A stretch of DNA of 64,000 bases from Phoebastria nigripes (GCA_035582835.1 JAYKAV010000489.1:372001-436000), one strand, 5' to 3'; shown: positions 1 to 21,899, counted from the first letter of the stretch. Translations and numbers: made by a program. The notes: a model not told the origin generated them from the letters alone.

Positions 1-1404
1 ACACACACACGTATAGAAAAGCAAGGAGCAAGTGCAAGATCGAAAGCAGAGCCTGTCTTTTCTCACGTGTGCCATTAAAAGCAAATAATTCAAAGTAATT
101 TTAAACTATAAAAACATGGGATCTTTCCCCTTCTGTTACGTTTTTTGGTTTTGTTTTTTTTTTTTTTTTGGGGGGGGGCAATATACAGATCCCGTCTCCC
201 CTTCTCAGATGACCTCGAAGGACCGGTTTTTTCTCTTTCCCATGTATGCGCGTTTGCGCTTTCCGGAAATCAGTCTGAAGTTTGTTCAAAATAGTAAACT
301 AAAATAAAACAACGCTGCAAAACCTCCCACGCCCTAAAGACAGAGAGGAGACACCCCCCCCCCTTTTTTTTTTCCTGCTTTTTTTTTATTTCCATATTGC
401 TGTGCTCCCCACGGAAATGATCTCCGGCGGGTTTTGCGGGATCGTGTGTGGATGCGTGAGCATATAGAGAAAGGAGCTTTCTGGTGAAGCGCAGCGGGCT
501 GCCGGAGGGCCGGGGGCTGTCGGCGGGACTGCCCGAAGCCCCCGGGGCAGCAGGGCGGGGGTGAGGGTCCCCGGGCGGCTCAGCCCCCGCGGGGAGTTGT
601 CCCCTTGCAGCAGGGAGAGTTGGAAAGCGGTGGGGAAGGAGGAGAGGACTTTCTCCCTCCAACAACATCTTCTGGAGTGCCGCTCGGACGGAGCCCGCAG
701 CCCCCTCCCCTGCACGTCGGGTGTCAGCTTTAAGGCTTGCCGAAGCGGCCAAGTTCTTCAGCGAAACTTGCCGCTACCCAGAAGTTTCCCAGGGCTGAGC
801 TGGCACGTTTCGGCTGCCTTTTGCAGCCCCCGTATGAAGGCAGGGCGGGTGAAGCCCTTCCCTCGCCCTGCGCAGGCAGATGCCAGGGGTCAAACATACA
901 GAGGGGTTGCAGGGGAAGACAAAAGCCGTTCCCAGCCACCCCCAACCCTCCTAACTGGGGCGTTGAAAAAAATAAAGCTCTTCCCTCCTTCCCCAGAAAA
1001 TCGGTGGATTTTTTTAAATTTCTTTCTTTGCGCTGGGGATAGTTTGGGCTCTGTTTCACGCGAGAGGGAATGAGTGAAATGAAATTACTGGGGACACGGT
1101 CACGCCGTGGGACCCCCGCCGCTGCGACCCGAAGCTCCTCCGCTGCCCAAATGCGTCGGGAACATCCACCCGTAGCAGTTTTTTTTAAGTCCTGCAGCCC
1201 ATGGAGGGAGCGATGCCGGGCGCGGGGTCCCGCCCCGCGGGGACACGGCTCTGCCCCGGCCCGGGCGCTCGGGCTCGGGCCGAATTCGCTTGGGCATGTC
1301 AGGGGCTCGGGGCTGGGAACAAACGTCGCGTACAGGCAGGAGTTGTCCGCTGCCTCCTCTTCCCTTTCATGTCTCTCCTGCCTTGGGGTGTGCGTGTGGG
1401 GGAT
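1..1404. other. Upstream flank, CpG-rich from about 420
   Basis: I see no gene here. The first 10 bases are a CA run. An AT-rich stretch with T and C homopolymers occupies about 60-400 (T run near 157-169, C run near 354-363). From about 420 the DNA is GC-rich and CpG-dense. Several reading frames are open only because stop codons are rare in GC-rich sequence, and none resembles a known protein. Confidence 0.6.
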
Positions 1405-1600
1405 ATAGCTCTTTTTAATTGAAACCTAGTAAGNAAAATAGTAATGGATACCAGGCTCCGATGGAGAATACGTGTCCGCGGCTACGCGATGAGCGTTAGT
1501 TCAGCAGACTTTAAGAAGCCAATTCTTCTTCTCTGTCATTTCCCTATTGACAGCAGCCCCTATTAGATTTACCATGTCCTTTTGCAACAGCTGGTCCTCC
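1405..1600. promoter_or_regulatory. Candidate enhancer islet A (AT-rich within CpG-rich flank)
   Basis: This is an abrupt AT-rich islet in GC-rich surroundings. It contains TTTTTAATTG, a TTGACAG (MEIS/TGIF-type) motif at 1547-1553 and CCCTATTAGATTTA. One ambiguous base lies at 1434. The composition and motif density resemble conserved non-coding elements around developmental genes, but conservation was not measured. Confidence 0.35.
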
Positions 1601-2049
1601 CCCCGCCTCCCCCGGGCCGAGGCATCAATCGATGGCCGGGTGGCTTGGTGGCATCTTGAAGAAAACGGGAGCAAAGTGTGTGTCAGCGTCGGTGCCAGAG
1701 GCTCCCGGATCCCCTCCTTGCTCTGATGCAACCTGGCGTCTACCGTGTGCCCGGTGGTGCTCAGCACCGCCCGCGCTCCAGCACCGCTCCGCAGCCCGGG
1801 GGATGCTGCCCGCCCACCCCGCGGGGCGGGGGGCGCGGAGGAGACCCCCGGGGGGGATGGAGATGGGAAAGGCTCTGGTTCTGGGTTGTTAAAGAACACG
1901 GCTGATGGTCAAAGCAGATAAAATCGGTTTCTTTGCCGGGTGCTCTCGAGTGCCTTGTTCTACTGGGTCTGCAGGGATGCGGGGGGGCAATGCCGCATCT
2001 GGAGAGCTGGAGGGCTGCTGCTGCGGGAGGAACCGTCGCTCCTCGGTAC
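1601..2049. other. CpG-rich upstream flank
   Basis: GC-rich, CpG-dense DNA with G and C runs (for example near 1815-1856). I see no gene or clear motif cluster. Confidence 0.5.
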
Positions 2050-2290
2050 TGTTGTTGTGTTGTGTGTGTGTTTGAATAATTGAATAAACGTATCCATTCC
2101 TTCCCTCTTTCTCCCTCGCACGCAGGCACACACACAAAGACAGCATTGAAAAGATAGATCTGTTTGACTATAGGAAACGACAATTAGTGCTACTTCCTGA
2201 GCGGCGAACTGTATGTATGTGCCTGGCTATTTAAAAAAAAACAACCCTTATCCAAATAGTGAACTCTATTTACAATTTCTGCTCGGCCAG
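2050..2290. promoter_or_regulatory. Candidate enhancer islet B
   Basis: An AT-rich islet with a short GT run, TTGAATAATTGAATAAA, the homeodomain/ETS-type cluster ACAATTAGTGCTACTTCCTG around 2180-2199, and CTATTTAAAA elements. It lies about 5.3 kb upstream of the predicted promoter. It was called from composition and motifs only. Confidence 0.35.
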
Positions 2291-4904
2291 AGGCGGTGGA
2301 AGCAGAAGGATGGGTGTAGAGAGGGCGAGGGAGGAAGCAGGGCTTTCATTTTGCCTCTGCCAGCAACACACCGGTGAGAAGAACAAGACCGGGGGGGTTG
2401 GAAAGGGCCGCCGGGGCTGCGTGTGCAGCGGGTGATGCTTTGTGGCTAGGAGAAACCGAGTGGTGCAAAAACAGCTCGAAAAGGGTAAAAGGGATGCGAG
2501 CTGGGGAGGGAAGAGAACCGGCCCCAAACCTTGCTGTGCTCCGGTCGGTGAGGCTGGGCCCGGCTGGGAGGCCAAGCGGAGAGCGGCAGGAGGTGGCTCT
2601 GGGTGCTCCTTTCTTTTCTTTTCCTGTCGGTGGCAAAGTGGAGGCGACTGGAGAGCATCAGAGCCGGCTGGGGACAGGGACAAGGTGAACGGGGGTCTCG
2701 GAGGGGAGAGAAACCGGGGCAGGGCCAGCGATCTGAGCGCGAGTGATGTTTGTGAGGGGAGCGAAAAATCATAATCTTGGAGCCCTGATGTTTGGGCTTC
2801 TACCAGAGCCACATCTGGCAGGAGCCGGGCCAGGCCAGGGGGGCTCAGGAGGAGCTAGGAGCCGGGGGCTGCTCGCGGCAGAGGCAGGCAGGGAAGGGCA
2901 GCCAGCTGCCAGTGCTGCGGTGACCCTGGGCTGGGCGGGACGGTGCTGCCTGACCCTGCAACGGCTCTGCCATGGTCAGTGCCGCGCTGCTACTACCGGG
3001 CTGGGCCTCGTCGGGGGCATGGGCAGCCTTTCCTGGAGGGTTGCATCCTAGCGAGGTCTGGCGGGTGAGAAACCTCTCCAACTTCTGCTTTCCTCTCTTT
3101 TTATCCTGGTGCTCCAACAAGGCATGTGTAACGCTGTCTCTGGGCTCCCCCCGGCCCTGCAAAGCCCTGAGCTCGGCTGCACTGGGAAGGGGACCTGACC
3201 CCCCTGCTCCCCCCCTCTACTCCTGCTCGGAGAGATGGGAACGGCCCCTTTGATTGCGGTGGGACACGATGTGGCCCAGCCTGCTCAGAGAGAGATGTGG
3301 GTTTTTTTCTTCTCACTATTTCTAATGACTCACTGTGCTTTTTTGGACCCGGGCAGGTTATTTTGCAAAGTTTTCAGGCCAGGTATTCTGTGAAATTCAG
3401 CTGGCAATTGGAGGAAGGGCTCTGCCAGAGGGAAAGGCAAAGAGCTGCTGTAGTGACCCCCCCTCTCCCCGTAGCAGTTTATATAGTCCCAGTATATAGA
3501 CTCCCTAAGGGACCCGCTTCATTACACTTGTGGCCTGCAGTGCCACTCTGGGATGGAGCTGTGTCAACACGGCCCCCATTTACTGACACCTTTTGCTGGG
3601 CTGGGGAAGGGCCTGCACAGGGCGGGGAAGAGTTTCCCTCCAAAGAAGCGTGTAATCGCCGCTTGCCAGACGCCCCCCGCGCTGCAGCCAGTATTTACTG
3701 CAAACCTGCCAAAGTAAACCAGCCTGCTGCGTTTTATTTCGGATAAACACAGCGCAGCCACGGTGGGGTGTTGCCTTCCGAAGGGCTGGAGACGGAGCGG
3801 AGGCTGCGGCGTCGGGGGAAAGGGAGGGAGGAGAGGGATGAATCCTGCAGGGTGCAGGGTGGCTGGCAGGCAGGATGGGTCTGGGCCCTTGGGGATGCTT
3901 GGGACAGGCAGCGTGATAAGGAAATGCATAGATAGGATGCAAAACCCCACTTACNTTGTGCACGTTGGCCCTGCTCACCATGCACCAGGGCTTGTCCTCT
4001 CCTGCAGAGCACCCGCGAGCACCCAGCACATGCAGGGGGTGCAAGGGACACCTCAGGTTTTGCTGTCAGAGCAGGGATTTGCAGTGTACCGCAGGGCACG
4101 AATCCCTCCCGGTCGCACACACCCACACAACATCTCCACGTACACACACAGAGGCCGTGTAGCACACACACAGCCCCTCCACGCACGCACACACGCCTCG
4201 GAGCTGCTCCCGCAGGCCTGGGAGAAGACATGTGGGCCTGAAAACCGGGCTGCCTTTATTTTCTTCTTGCCTCCTTCCTCCAGCTGGCTCTCTAGGCNAC
4301 CGGGAGAGAGCCAGAGCCTCTCTCCTCCCACACCTCCAACACACATGCATGGGGCAGGCTCGCTGCACGCCCCAAGCTCTCGTGCAAACGCTAAAAGTTG
4401 CTTAGGAGGGTGAAATCTGAGCAAGCGGGGCTCTCCCAGCCGCTCAACCACCAAAGGCCCAGGGTCTGGCCAGCTCCGCTTTCCCGGGATTGAACCAGGG
4501 AAAACCCAGCGAGGTGCTGGCGATGGCGGCATCAGGGAGCGGAGGAGAGCTGGGGATGGTGGGAGCCGCTCCCCCCGCCCCGGCCTTTAGCTCTTTGCGC
4601 TCCGAGATTAGAGAGCCCCGGCCTGGCCGCTCTCCGGGGAGACAGCGGAGACCTTTCATGCCTCTTTGAAGAGCCAAGATAGCGTCGGCCTTGGTGCAGC
4701 CCAGCCTGCAGACGGGCCGGGAGGCGCGGGGGCAGCCGGCTATCTCAGCGTGCTATCACCCTGCCTCCCCCCGCGACCAGCCCCATTCCCACCTCCACCC
4801 CGCTCCCGGCCATTCGTCATCGGCCGCTCTGATCTCCTCTTCTTTTTTTCTTTCTTTTTCTTTTTTTTTTTTCTTATCCCCCCTTCCACCCCTTCGCTTT
4901 GCCA
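2291..4904. other. Upstream flank without gene
   Basis: GC-rich DNA with moderate CpG and no supported gene. A run of short T-rich segments appears near 3301-3310, ambiguous bases at 3955 and 4298, and CA-rich simple sequence at 4115-4196. Open frames on both strands have no recognisable domain. Confidence 0.5.
4115..4196. repeat. CA-rich simple sequence
   Basis: An interrupted CA/CG dinucleotide-rich stretch with several CACACA blocks separated by short unique words. It is a degenerate microsatellite. Confidence 0.7.
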
Positions 4905-5320
4905 TTCATGTCTGCGGGCCTCCTTATTTATTTATTTCTGCGCCTCGCTTATTTATTTATTTCTGGCAAAGAGGCGGCTAACAAGTAGCTGGAAGCACTG
5001 GCCAATATTTAACTAAGATGGCTGGCCATCAGGTCCCTTTTGTTTGCTTGCAAATTAATCATCCAGCGCGCAGTCGGCGCCAGGGTAGATTTATCACACA
5101 CAGAAGGGGGAATGAGGCGGCCGAAGGGAGACAAAGACTGTTCGCACCTTCCCGCTTTTGATCTTAGATTAGTGCAGCCTCCCTTCATAATACGAGTCTC
5201 CAGGGGGCTTCGTCGGGGAGGTCACTCGGAACTGGCGGAAGTTTGCACGCCATTAGCCAGACGCTAAAATTGGAAATCATAAGCGGCAAACATTTTATTT
5301 TCCTCCGCGGGCCGCTGCGC
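4905..5320. promoter_or_regulatory. Candidate enhancer islet C with 18-bp direct repeat
   Basis: This islet of about 400 bp is AT-rich and bounded by CpG-dense DNA. It holds two perfect copies of an 18-bp word, CTTATTTATTTATTTCTG, at 4923-4940 and 4948-4965. These are forkhead-like (TATTTAT). It also has a YY1-type AAGATGGC (5015-5022), CAAATTAATCATCC homeodomain sites near 5051-5064, TTATCACAC (GATA-type) near 5090, and AAAATTGGAAATCATAA at the right end. This is the best upstream enhancer candidate, about 2.4 kb from the promoter. Confidence 0.45.
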
Positions 5321-5844
5321 GGATGGGTGCCGAGCGCGGTGCAAGGTGCGGGGCCGGCGCGGAGGGCGGCAGCGACTCCGGCCTCCGCCGCGGCGCTGAG
5401 GGCGCGCACCGGCGGGGCGGGCGCGGGGCTCGGGGCGCGGCGGTGCTGGGAGCGGCTGCGCTTGTCCTGCGGGAGCCCGCGGGCACCTCCTGGTCCGCGG
5501 GAGGGAGCGACGGCCCGGTTGGGGCAAATTGCGGCAAACTCCTTAAAGCCGCCGGGTGTTTGTTGTGGGCTCTGTTCAAGGGAAGGCATAGGGTTTTTGG
5601 GCTCCCACCGCGGCAGCGGCTGGAGGCAGGAGCCCGAGAACCGGTTCCGAGCAGAGGTTGAAAAGACTCGCTCCCTTCGTTGATAACTAGCTGCACAGCC
5701 GAGCCGAGCGCTGCGCGGGTAGCCAAGCTCCTGGCTTCGTGAAACACATCAGCCTTTTTTCCCCCTCCCCTCTTCTTTGAACCCATTACTCCCGCTTCCT
5801 TTCCTCCCTCCTCCTCTTTTCTCCATCCACCCCCACCCCCGACC
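5321..5844. other. CpG-rich segment
   Basis: Very CpG-dense to about 5560, then mixed and pyrimidine-rich from 5750. I see no gene. The open frames reflect base composition. Confidence 0.5.
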
Positions 5845-5990
5845 AAAGGGGAGATATTTTGGTGAATGCAAAGCGATCCTAGACGCTGGTTACTACAGGG
5901 ACTTCACCAAGCTGGCGCCAAGCGCTCTTAACCATGTGCGTCAAAAATGCAATGTTAGAAGAGCTAATCACTTTAGAGGTTCCGCTCCCA
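5845..5990. promoter_or_regulatory. Candidate enhancer islet D
   Basis: A compact AT-richer block of about 145 bp between CpG islands. It has GAGATATTTTGGTG, an octamer-like ATGCAAAG, TCAAAAATGCAATG, and GAGCTAATCACTTTAGAGG, which contains homeodomain (TAATCAC) and NKX-like (CACTTTA) words. It was called on composition and motifs. Confidence 0.35.
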
Positions 5991-7385
5991 TCTGCGCGCA
6001 GCCAGCGCCGAGCCCCCGCGCTCCGCCGCTCCGCTCCCGGAGGATTATCTTCCCCTCTTTAAAGCCGGATGGGGGGGTGTCGGGAGATCCCCTAGGCCCC
6101 CCCCCCCCCAGGGGGGTGGATATGATGATTCGGCACCTCCCAGCGCTGGGATATCCCGACTGACACACGCGTGGGCGCCCCGTGCCCTGCATGCCCACGG
6201 CTTCCACGACACGCACACACACGAAGCCCAGTCTTGCTGCCCTGCACTGTCACTCCCCGAGGAACATGTCTCCCCAGAAACTTCCCAGGCGGATCCTGCC
6301 CGGCTCTTCCCTTTCCGTGGGGCCGGCGCAGGCCCACGCGTGATGCCTTCCCCGTGTGGTAGCTGGCTCCATGCGAGCCCGGGCACGGGGGCACCCGGGG
6401 ATGGGCCCCCCCGCCCCGGCGCTGCCCGGGCGCAGGGAAAGCCGCACTTCCCGTCTCCTCCCCGCGCACCTCATGGAAGAGGAGGGGTGTGGGAGCGTAA
6501 CCCTCTCGGCGCCGGTGCAGCCGAGTGGCCTTAATCCTCAGCGCCAAAGAAAGCAAGAAAAAAGAATAATAAATTTAAAAAATCCCGTTTTCCAGCCGCG
6601 CGCCCCCCCCCCCGCCCCGGCGCGATTAGCAGCCGCCGGGCCCGGGCCTGAGCCGAGCGGCGGCCCCCGCCCGCCCCGCTGCAGCCTGCAGCCGCCCACG
6701 ACAACAATAATACCGATAATACCGGCGGCCGGGGCGGCCGGAGCCGAGCCCCGCGCCGGGGGGAGCCCCGCAGAGCCGCCCCCGGGCCGGCTCCCACACC
6801 CCCGGGGCTCGCCCCCAGATTTGCGGGGCGGGGAGGGGGAAGCGCCCGGCCCCCGGCCTGGAGGGTCCTGTCTCGTTTAAAGAAAGCAACTTTCCCGGGG
6901 CGGGGGGGCACCAACCCCGGCGGCTGTGGGGACCGGCGGCAGCCGCGACGCGGCGGGGATGGGCGTGCGGTGCAGCGGGCTCCGCGGCCGCCCGTGGGTC
7001 CGGAGCCCCCGGTGGGGGGGGGTGCCCGGGGTCCCCGCCGCTGTGGGCCGGGTGGCGGCTGCCGGGGCAGAGCTCGCAGTGCCCGGCCCGGCTGGGGTGC
7101 GGTGAGGCGGGGGGGCACCCGGAGCCGGACCACCCCCCCCCCACCACGCGTGGAGCCCCCCCGCTGCCGGCGCGCCCTCGCCGCCTCTCCAGCGCTGCCA
7201 GCAGCCGCTGCCTTGGAAGCTCCTACCGGGGCAGGCAGCCGGAGGAGAGCTGGAAATGCCCAGCCTGCCATCTCGCCGGGGCCGCGGGAGGCCGGGGCCG
7301 GGGGGCGAGGCGGCCCCGAGCACCCCCCCTAGAGGCGGGTGCTCCCGGCCGCCCTCCCCGGCGCTGCCTGCTCCCTCCCCTCTGA
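5991..7385. other. Upstream CpG island
   Basis: Extreme GC and CpG density with G and C homopolymers (for example 6102-6111, 6606-6613, 7130-7142), interrupted only by a short A-rich patch near 6541-6590. I see no gene. Reading frames of up to 246 codons on the minus strand are Arg/Gly/Pro/Ala-rich shadows of the base composition. Confidence 0.6.
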
Positions 7386-7640
7386 TCATGTTGACATATT
7401 CACACGGCCCGGAGTACTAGTGATGCTTTGCTGCAGCGTTACAGTTTCCGACACCTTCTTTTTATAACTCGGCTCTGTCCCCCTTCCACTCGACCTGTCA
7501 AAACCACGCCTATGGAGCCACACAATTGGTCCGAAAGCGTCAAAGAGCCAATCAAGGAGGCTCCAGCTCCCTTGTAACCCACAACACATCCATACAATCT
7601 GGTGCACGCAGAGCACAGACTCACAGGGAATTCTCAGAGC
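7386..7640 (+). promoter_or_regulatory. TBX3: Probable TBX3 promoter
   Basis: This lower-GC block sits between the upstream CpG island and the pyrimidine-rich 5' leader. It contains a TATA-like TTTATAA at 7461-7467, an inverted CCAAT box (ATTGG, 7525-7529), a TCF/LEF-type TCAAAG at 7540-7545 and a forward CCAAT box at 7548-7552. The TATA-like element predicts a start near 7490-7497. The forward CCAAT box fits a start nearer 7600-7640, so the start site is not fixed. The CT tract just downstream matches the pyrimidine-rich 5' end of mammalian TBX3 mRNA as I remember it. Confidence 0.55.
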
Positions 7641-7782
7641 TGAGAGGCTCCTTCTCCCTCTCTCTCTCTTTTCCTCTCTTTCTTCCCCCCCCCCCTCTTT
7701 CTCTTCCTTTCTCTTTCCCTCTCTCTTTCTCCCTCTCTCCTTTGCTGGAGCGCTGCTGGAGAGGAGACAAGAGCATAATTCT

Positions 7783-7788
<6 letters not shown>

Positions 7789-7814
<26 letters not shown>
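7789..7814. repeat. 26-T homopolymer in 5' UTR
   Basis: A run of 26 T in the TBX3 leader. It is likely variable in length or prone to sequencing error. Confidence 0.9.
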
Positions 7815-7885
7815 GAGAGTGAAAGAGAAAGAGAGGGGGGAAAAAAAAAAGAAAAGGAGGAGGGTGAAAGAAAGAAGAGATCCTG

Positions 7886-7906
7886 ATGGAAATCAGGGCA
7901 CCCTGA
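7886..7906 (+). other. uORF 1 in TBX3 leader (6 codons)
   Basis: ATG at 7886 reads M-E-I-R-A-P then TGA. It has G at +4 but no purine at -3. It is far from the main start, so reinitiation is possible. Confidence 0.45.
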
Positions 7907-8391
7907 CCAGCTTCTGCTTGGAGAGGGGGGAAGGCGAGGCGGAAACGAGATTTCCCTACAAGTTTTTGCTGCTGAAGGTTGCTCAGGAGCCTTCCTCGGC
8001 CGGCGAGGGGGGGTGGGTTTGTTTGCTTCTTTCTGCTTTCCCTCCCTTCCCAGCCTCTGCTCTGCAGCCTGACCGTACGGAGGAAAGGTGGAGGGGTGGG
8101 GGGGAGGGGGGGGGGAGAGCCAGCCACCCAAAAAGAAAACCCAGCTTCGAGCCGTCACCCTCCNCCACGAAAGAAGAGAAGGGGGATTGAGACTAAGAGA
8201 AAAAAGAAGAAGAAAAAAAAGGATCTCGGCTTGTCCAGCCCTTCTGCGGCAACAGGAGCAGACAGCGAACCCAGTGGATTTTTTTTTTTTTTCCCTTCTT
8301 CGGCGTTTCTTTTCCAGCGCAAGGACTTCCACTCAGGAAAAAAAAAAACCCAAAGCTGCAGAGACCGAACACAAAAAAAGCAAGACTAATA

Positions 8392-8463
8392 ATGAACAAT
8401 CTTGTTAATCCGCTGTCCCGAGGGCTGGGGATGTGCCCCGGCTCGGGAAGTTGTAGGCTGTAG
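8392..8463 (+). other. uORF 2 in TBX3 leader (23 codons)
   Basis: ATG at 8392 with A at -3 (AATAATGA), the best initiation context in the leader. It reads 23 codons to TAG at 8461, with an internal in-frame ATG at 8431. Its peptide has no recognisable feature. Confidence 0.45.
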
Positions 8464-8481
8464 AAGTTCTGCCTCTCCCCC

Positions 8482-8499
8482 ATGTACTGTGCAGTCTAG
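8482..8499 (+). other. uORF 3 in TBX3 leader (5 codons)
   Basis: ATG at 8482 reads M-Y-C-A-V then TAG at 8497-8499. The context is weak. Confidence 0.4.
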
Positions 8500-8571
8500 A
8501 GCTTGTTTCCCCCCGCCCTATTTTTTGGTGCTTTATTGCTGTTATTGTTATTATCTTAATTTTTCTTCTTC

Positions 8572-8586
8572 ATGATGTGCTGTTAG
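8572..8586 (+). other. uORF 4 in TBX3 leader (M-M-C-C-stop)
   Basis: Two adjacent ATGs (8572 and 8575) read M-M-C-C then TAG, ending 50 nt before the TBX3 start. The human leader, as I recall it, has a very similar minimal Met-Cys-Cys-Cys-stop just upstream of its start. That would suggest selection on this element. Confidence 0.4.
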
Positions 8587-8615
8587 AAACCACTCCGGGA
8601 CTACTCCAGCAGTAG

Positions 8616-19922
<11,307 letters not shown>

Positions 19923-20253
19923 CCCCCCCGGCCTCCGGGAGCTCATTTCAAATCAGTCTCGCAGTGCACTTTGTTTGAAAGAAACCACATCCTCCACCCG
20001 CGAGTTCTTTTTTTACCCCCCTCTTTTATTTTGTTTTTTCTTCCCCTTTCTATTTTTTTAAATATAAAATCTCCCGGCGTTGTGTGCGCGCTTATCAGCA
20101 AAAAGGTATCTGGCAAAGCAGGGGTTGAGGGTGGGGAGAGGGTCGGGATGGGGGAGCAGAGCCGAGGTGGGAGAGCTGGGTCGGAGGCTGCTCGCAGGGA
20201 GCAGACTGGCCCGGCCGGGTCACCGGCGGGGTTGTGGCGTCCTCCTTTCTTTC

Positions 20254-20275
20254 TTTTTTTTTTTTTTTTTTTTTT
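20254..20275. repeat. 22-T homopolymer in 3' UTR
   Basis: Uninterrupted T run, followed within 20 bases by A-rich sequence that could pair with it. Confidence 0.9.
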
Positions 20276-20934
20276 CACCTGTGTCCCAACCCCCAAAAAA
20301 AAACCACAGAAAAAAAAGAAAAAAACACCTAAAAGCAAAAATAAAACAAAAAAATCAAACAAACGTATGAATAAAAATTAAGTAAGAGAAGTGATTTTTT
20401 TCTTTCCGAAAGAAAAGCGTGTAAGTAACTCGCATATTGGTTCTTCAACAGTTGTTTCCTGGGTGGGTTGTTAACAACAACCGCCTTAGTCAATATTAAG
20501 GGAAGCTGTGTGTTTAAAATATTATTGTGATGTCTGAGAGCCAGTCGGTGGCTTTTTTTGCATGTTCCATAGTAGTCTGCTTTTTTTGGGGGGGTTATTT
20601 TTTTATTTCGGTGGGGTTTTGTTGTTTATTTTTAATGCTCGTTTCAAATCCCAGGGAAAAATTATTAATAATAATAATAAAAAACAAAAATAAGACCCTC
20701 GTCCCTCTACCTTAAACATCCTCCCTGTAGCAACAACAATAAGAAGTGTAGTTGGAAAGAAAAAAAAGAAGTGAATTTATTTTATCTAAAAACCTCTGTA
20801 GCTTGACTGTAGGTTTATCACAGCTTTCCCTCTTTAATTGTATATGCAATAACAAGGTTTAAACATACTGAGAAGAAGAAAAGAGCGGACACTATTATTA
20901 AAACAAAGTATTTATGTAATTATTTGATAACTCT

Positions 20935-21006
20935 TGTAAATACGTGGAATATGAATACTCGAAATTAAACTTTAATTTATTGACATTGTACATATCTCTG
21001 TAAATA
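20935..21006 (+). promoter_or_regulatory. Triple Pumilio-type motif cluster (UGUANAUA x3)
   Basis: TGTAAATA at 20935-20942, TGTACATA at 20987-20994 and TGTAAATA at 20999-21006. All match the Pumilio response element, and the first and third share TGTAAATACG. The position in an AU-rich 3' UTR block suggests post-transcriptional repression of TBX3 mRNA. Confidence 0.6.
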
Positions 21007-21676
21007 CGACTGCAGCTGTCTTTTTTTTTTTTTTCCTTCTGTTTTTATTTTTAGTCGTTTTCATTTCAAGTTCGTAATTCCTTTAAACATACACCCCGAC
21101 CCAGAGGAGAAATACCCCCATTTCTGAGGGCTCACTTTTTAAATCGGAGTTCACCCCAGAAAACCTGACCTCGTCCTTTTGTAAAGGAGCCGAATGCAAA
21201 AGGCAAAGCAGAAACAAACAAATGAATCAAAGACCTTTAAAAAAAATAAAAGAGGAAAAGAAAAAGCAATGTGCCATGGTAGCTTTTAATCCTCGATTTC
21301 TTCGGTGTTCAAAGTGCTACTTTCCGTATAAAATGTCAACAACAAAAATTATATATGTTAGTACATGACAACAGGCTTCTCCAGTGGCTTGAGAGAAAAA
21401 AGATGAAGATTCTAGGATTTTCTTTACTTTGTATTATTTTTTCCCCATTTCCTCGGTGTGTCAAAAAAACCAACCCCACGATGGAGTTTTACTACTGTGC
21501 TTATTGTTGTCTTTGTTTGAGTGAGTGCATATTTTCTTGGCTTGAAAGTCAGGTGCTCAGAGCTGGTTCAAAGAAAAAAAAAATGAAGGTATATTTTGTG
21601 TTATATAAATGTTGAGAAGTTCTTGATTTCTTTTTCTGTATTTTTTTTTTTCCCTTTTAAAAGTCACTGAAGTTTC

Positions 21677-21682
21677 AATAAA
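21677..21682 (+). terminator. TBX3: TBX3 polyadenylation signal AATAAA
   Basis: Canonical AATAAA in TTTCAATAAATTTTTATTG, followed by a GT-containing region (TGTCTTGGGCGTACTGTG). Cleavage is expected about 15-25 nt downstream, near 21700. Confidence 0.75.
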
Positions 21683-21700
21683 TTTTTATTGAAATGTCTT

Positions 21701-21899
21701 GGGCGTACTGTGAAATGCCTTCACCCCAACCCTCCCGAAAGCGCCTGGGAGGATGGAGGGGTTGAAAGATATATATCCCTCCTCTGCCTTTCTCCTCCAC
21801 CCCCCGTCCTCTTCCCAATATTAAGATATTTCTCCTGGAAAGAGCTAGTACGAACGAGTCGGGATGGTGTCGTTTGAATTGTTGGTGGGGAAGTACGAG
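21701..21899. other. Immediate downstream flank
   Basis: Mixed composition with a C-rich middle. No gene is seen. Confidence 0.5.

Larger units (their letters stand above)
19923..21700 (+). other. TBX3: TBX3 3' UTR
   Basis: About 1.78 kb from the stop codon to just past the AATAAA at 21677. The first 450 bp include a 22-T run (20254-20275) and an A-rich stretch with earlier AATAAA words (for example 20370). The block 20740-21030 is AU-rich and resembles the conserved 3' UTR of mammalian TBX3 (TTTATTGACATTGTACATA...). It carries three Pumilio-type UGUANAUA motifs. A GCACTTT seed match for the miR-17 family lies at 19966-19972. The end is inferred from the last poly(A) signal. Confidence 0.8.

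Noticed and set aside
6531..7271. Minus-strand open frame of 246 codons in the upstream CpG island
   Set aside because: Arg/Gly/Pro/Ala-rich composition with no domain; expected in DNA with few stop codons.
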